Positions 6,061-6,803 of a stretch of DNA of 6,803 nt are shown one piece after another. The position numbers and the translations under genes are program-made. Each line of letters begins with the position of its first letter. Within the stretch, counting starts at the first letter, position 1. The notes below the pieces were generated by a model. The model was given only the letters and a program-made list of their open reading frames with translations. It was not told the DNA's origin and did not search any database. Source of the DNA: Gemmatimonadota bacterium (lineage in GTDB: Bacteria > Gemmatimonadota > Gemmatimonadetes > Gemmatimonadales > GWC2-71-9); contig JAOUIC010000094.1 in assembly GCA_029884275.1 (NCBI GenBank), forward strand, positions 1 through 6,803, given 5' to 3'.

Positions 6061-6097
6061 CGCACGACGGCCGTGACGGCCGAAGCGGTGGCTTCGC

Positions 6098-6318
6098 ATG
6101 CCGCTGACCCCCGACGCACGCGCTCCCTCGACCCAGGAGTTCCGGCTCCACCTCGGCGCTGCGCTGCGGCGGCCGCGATCTGGAGCCTGGCCGCGACCGG
6201 CTGCCTGATCGGGCCCGTGTTCCTGTTCACCTCGGTGGTCAACACGGTGTCCTGCCCGGGGTGGAGGGAATGGGGAATCTGCGGGAGGGCCGCAAGGGTC
6301 ATCGGGTCACGGCGGTGA
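6098..6318 (+). pseudogene. Probable frameshifted small membrane protein gene
   Basis: From ATG 6098 to about 6170, one frame has almost only G/C at third positions and reads as a sensible soluble N-terminus, starting Met-Pro-Leu-Thr-Pro-Asp and ending Leu-Gly-Ala-Ala-Leu-Arg-Arg. That frame stops at 6206-6208. From about 6160 to 6260 the G/C-third pattern moves to another frame, about 31 codons in a row, and reads as a membrane helix (Ala-Thr-Gly-Cys-Leu-Ile-Gly-Pro-Val-Phe-Leu-Phe). That frame ends at TGA 6316-6318. The switch falls at 6160-6178, inside a CGG/GCG-rich run. This looks like one short gene broken by a frameshift, or a sequencing indel. An alternative is an intact 81-residue protein from GTG 6073, but its first half has poor codon bias. 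No clear ribosome binding site was seen, and no family is recognised. Confidence 0.38.
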
Positions 6319-6485
6319 ACACGGTCTCATGCCCGCTTCACGTTGTCTTCACCCCATTTCCGCTCTTATTATCATCGCGAGGTGATGTTTAATTGGGACG
6401 CGGCGTGCGGTGCCAGTCGCCGCCGGACGACGCGCCCAGTGCACAAGTTGGCCCACTGCTCCACAACCTGAACGAGGCCTGTCCC
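6319..6485 (+). promoter_or_regulatory. Promoter region and leader of the FAS1 lipoprotein gene
   Basis: A locally A/T-richer stretch. TTGTCT (6343-6348) and TATTAT (6367-6372) are separated by 18 bases and match the sigma-70 -35 and -10 consensus at 4/6 and 5/6. Transcription from about 6380 would leave a leader of roughly 105 bases. GAGG at 6474-6477, 8 bases before ATG 6486, is the probable ribosome binding site. No riboswitch was recognised in the leader. Confidence 0.5.
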
Positions 6486-6803
6486 ATGAACAGCCGTGGT
6501 CTCTGGTCCCTCGCTGCCATCTCGCTCGTCTTCACCGCCTCATGCAAGCCCGCCGCCGAAGGCGGGGCCGCTGGCGCCCCCGCCGTGGCATCAGCCGCGG
6601 GCGGGCAACTCGCCTCGTCCGACGACCGGTCGCCCCCGACCATCGCGCGGATCGCCTCGGACTCGAAGGACCACACCACGCTGGCCGCGGCGCTCAAGGC
6701 GGTGAACTGGCTCGATGCGCTGGCCAATCCGGGACCATTCACGGTGTTCGCACCCACCAACGCGGCCTTCGACAAGCTGCCTGCCGGCACCGTGGAGACC
6801 CTG
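6486..6803 (+). CDS. FAS1 (fasciclin) domain lipoprotein, N-terminal part
   Basis: The first 106 residues of a gene that continues past the right edge. Residues 1-19 are a lipoprotein signal peptide with Thr-Ala-Ser-Cys at 17-20, so the mature protein should be lipid-anchored at Cys20. A low-complexity Ala/Gly/Pro/Ser linker (21-50) follows. The FAS1 domain starts near residue 52: Thr-Ile-Ala-Arg-Ile-Ala, then His-Thr-Thr-Leu-Ala-Ala-Ala-Leu-Lys-Ala-Val, then the hallmark Pro-Phe-Thr-Val-Phe-Ala-Pro-Thr-Asn-Ala-Ala-Phe (84-95). Next come Leu-Pro-Ala-Gly-Thr-Val-Glu, also typical. FAS1 domains mediate adhesion or extracellular interactions. ATG 6486 is supported by GAGG 8 bases upstream and by the good signal peptide that follows. 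No stop occurs before 6803, so the frame is open at the edge. A probable dedicated promoter lies upstream. Confidence 0.9.
   Translation, partial: MNSRGLWSLAAISLVFTASCKPAAEGGAAGAPAVASAAGGQLASSDDRSPPTIARIASDSKDHTTLAAALKAVNWLDALANPGPFTVFAPTNAAFDKLPAGTVETL

Noticed and set aside
6068..6082. CGGCCG-TGA-CGGCCG hairpin just after the 121-residue membrane protein gene
   Set aside because: The stem is only 6 bp, the arms are self-palindromic and no T-run follows, so terminator function is not supported.
5458..6099. A 213-codon open frame on - spanning the small membrane protein gene
   Set aside because: The product is His/Arg/Gln-rich without a domain, and the + strand has a good ribosome binding site and four clear membrane helices.
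6389..6790. Open frame on - over the FAS1 gene
   Set aside because: It is antisense to a clear signal peptide plus FAS1 motif and shows only Ala/Ser-rich composition.

Overview
This is a GC-rich bacterial chromosomal window with strong G/C preference at third codon positions. It holds nine convincing genes (two cut by the window edges) and one probably broken small gene. Outer-membrane and lipoprotein products (an OmpA-like barrel with thrombospondin type 3 repeats, a FAS1 lipoprotein, a haem-binding lipoprotein) point to a didermic, Gram-negative organism. The gene mix and style would suit Gemmatimonadota or a similar soil or sediment lineage, but that is an inference from general resemblance and no marker gene is present.

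Left part (1-3836, all on +). The window opens in the C-terminus of an SPFH/band 7 membrane-scaffold protein. Nine bases later comes a predicted periplasmic Tll0287-like (DUF3365) c-type haem lipoprotein, then a DUF4396 polytopic membrane protein with a histidine-rich tail. A tight run follows with gaps of 24-30 bp: an antibiotic-biosynthesis-monooxygenase-like (ABM) dimeric barrel protein, a conserved two-helix membrane protein of unknown function, a DinB-superfamily putative metal-dependent protein, and a secreted NTF2/SnoaL-like protein. The spacing suggests one or two operons. No common pathway can be read from the sequence.

Middle part (3837-5347). A perfect 12-bp inverted repeat lies between convergent genes and probably ends transcription from both sides. 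The gene on the minus strand encodes a 458-residue OmpA-family protein: signal peptide, beta-barrel, five calcium-binding-type TSP3 repeats with very regular cysteine spacing, and a peptidoglycan-binding OmpA domain. It probably links the outer membrane to the cell wall.

Right part (5348-6803). A 347-bp divergent intergenic region precedes a 121-residue four-helix membrane protein of unknown function on +. Next is a stretch whose codon bias switches frame, best read as a frameshifted small membrane protein gene. A plausible sigma-70-type promoter then precedes a FAS1 (fasciclin) lipoprotein gene that runs off the window.

No mobile element, CRISPR array, tRNA or rRNA was found. I see no convincing new multi-gene system. 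The points most worth a second look are the haem lipoprotein next to the His-tailed DUF4396 protein, the frame-switching locus near 6100-6318, and the unassigned 1593-3836 cluster.
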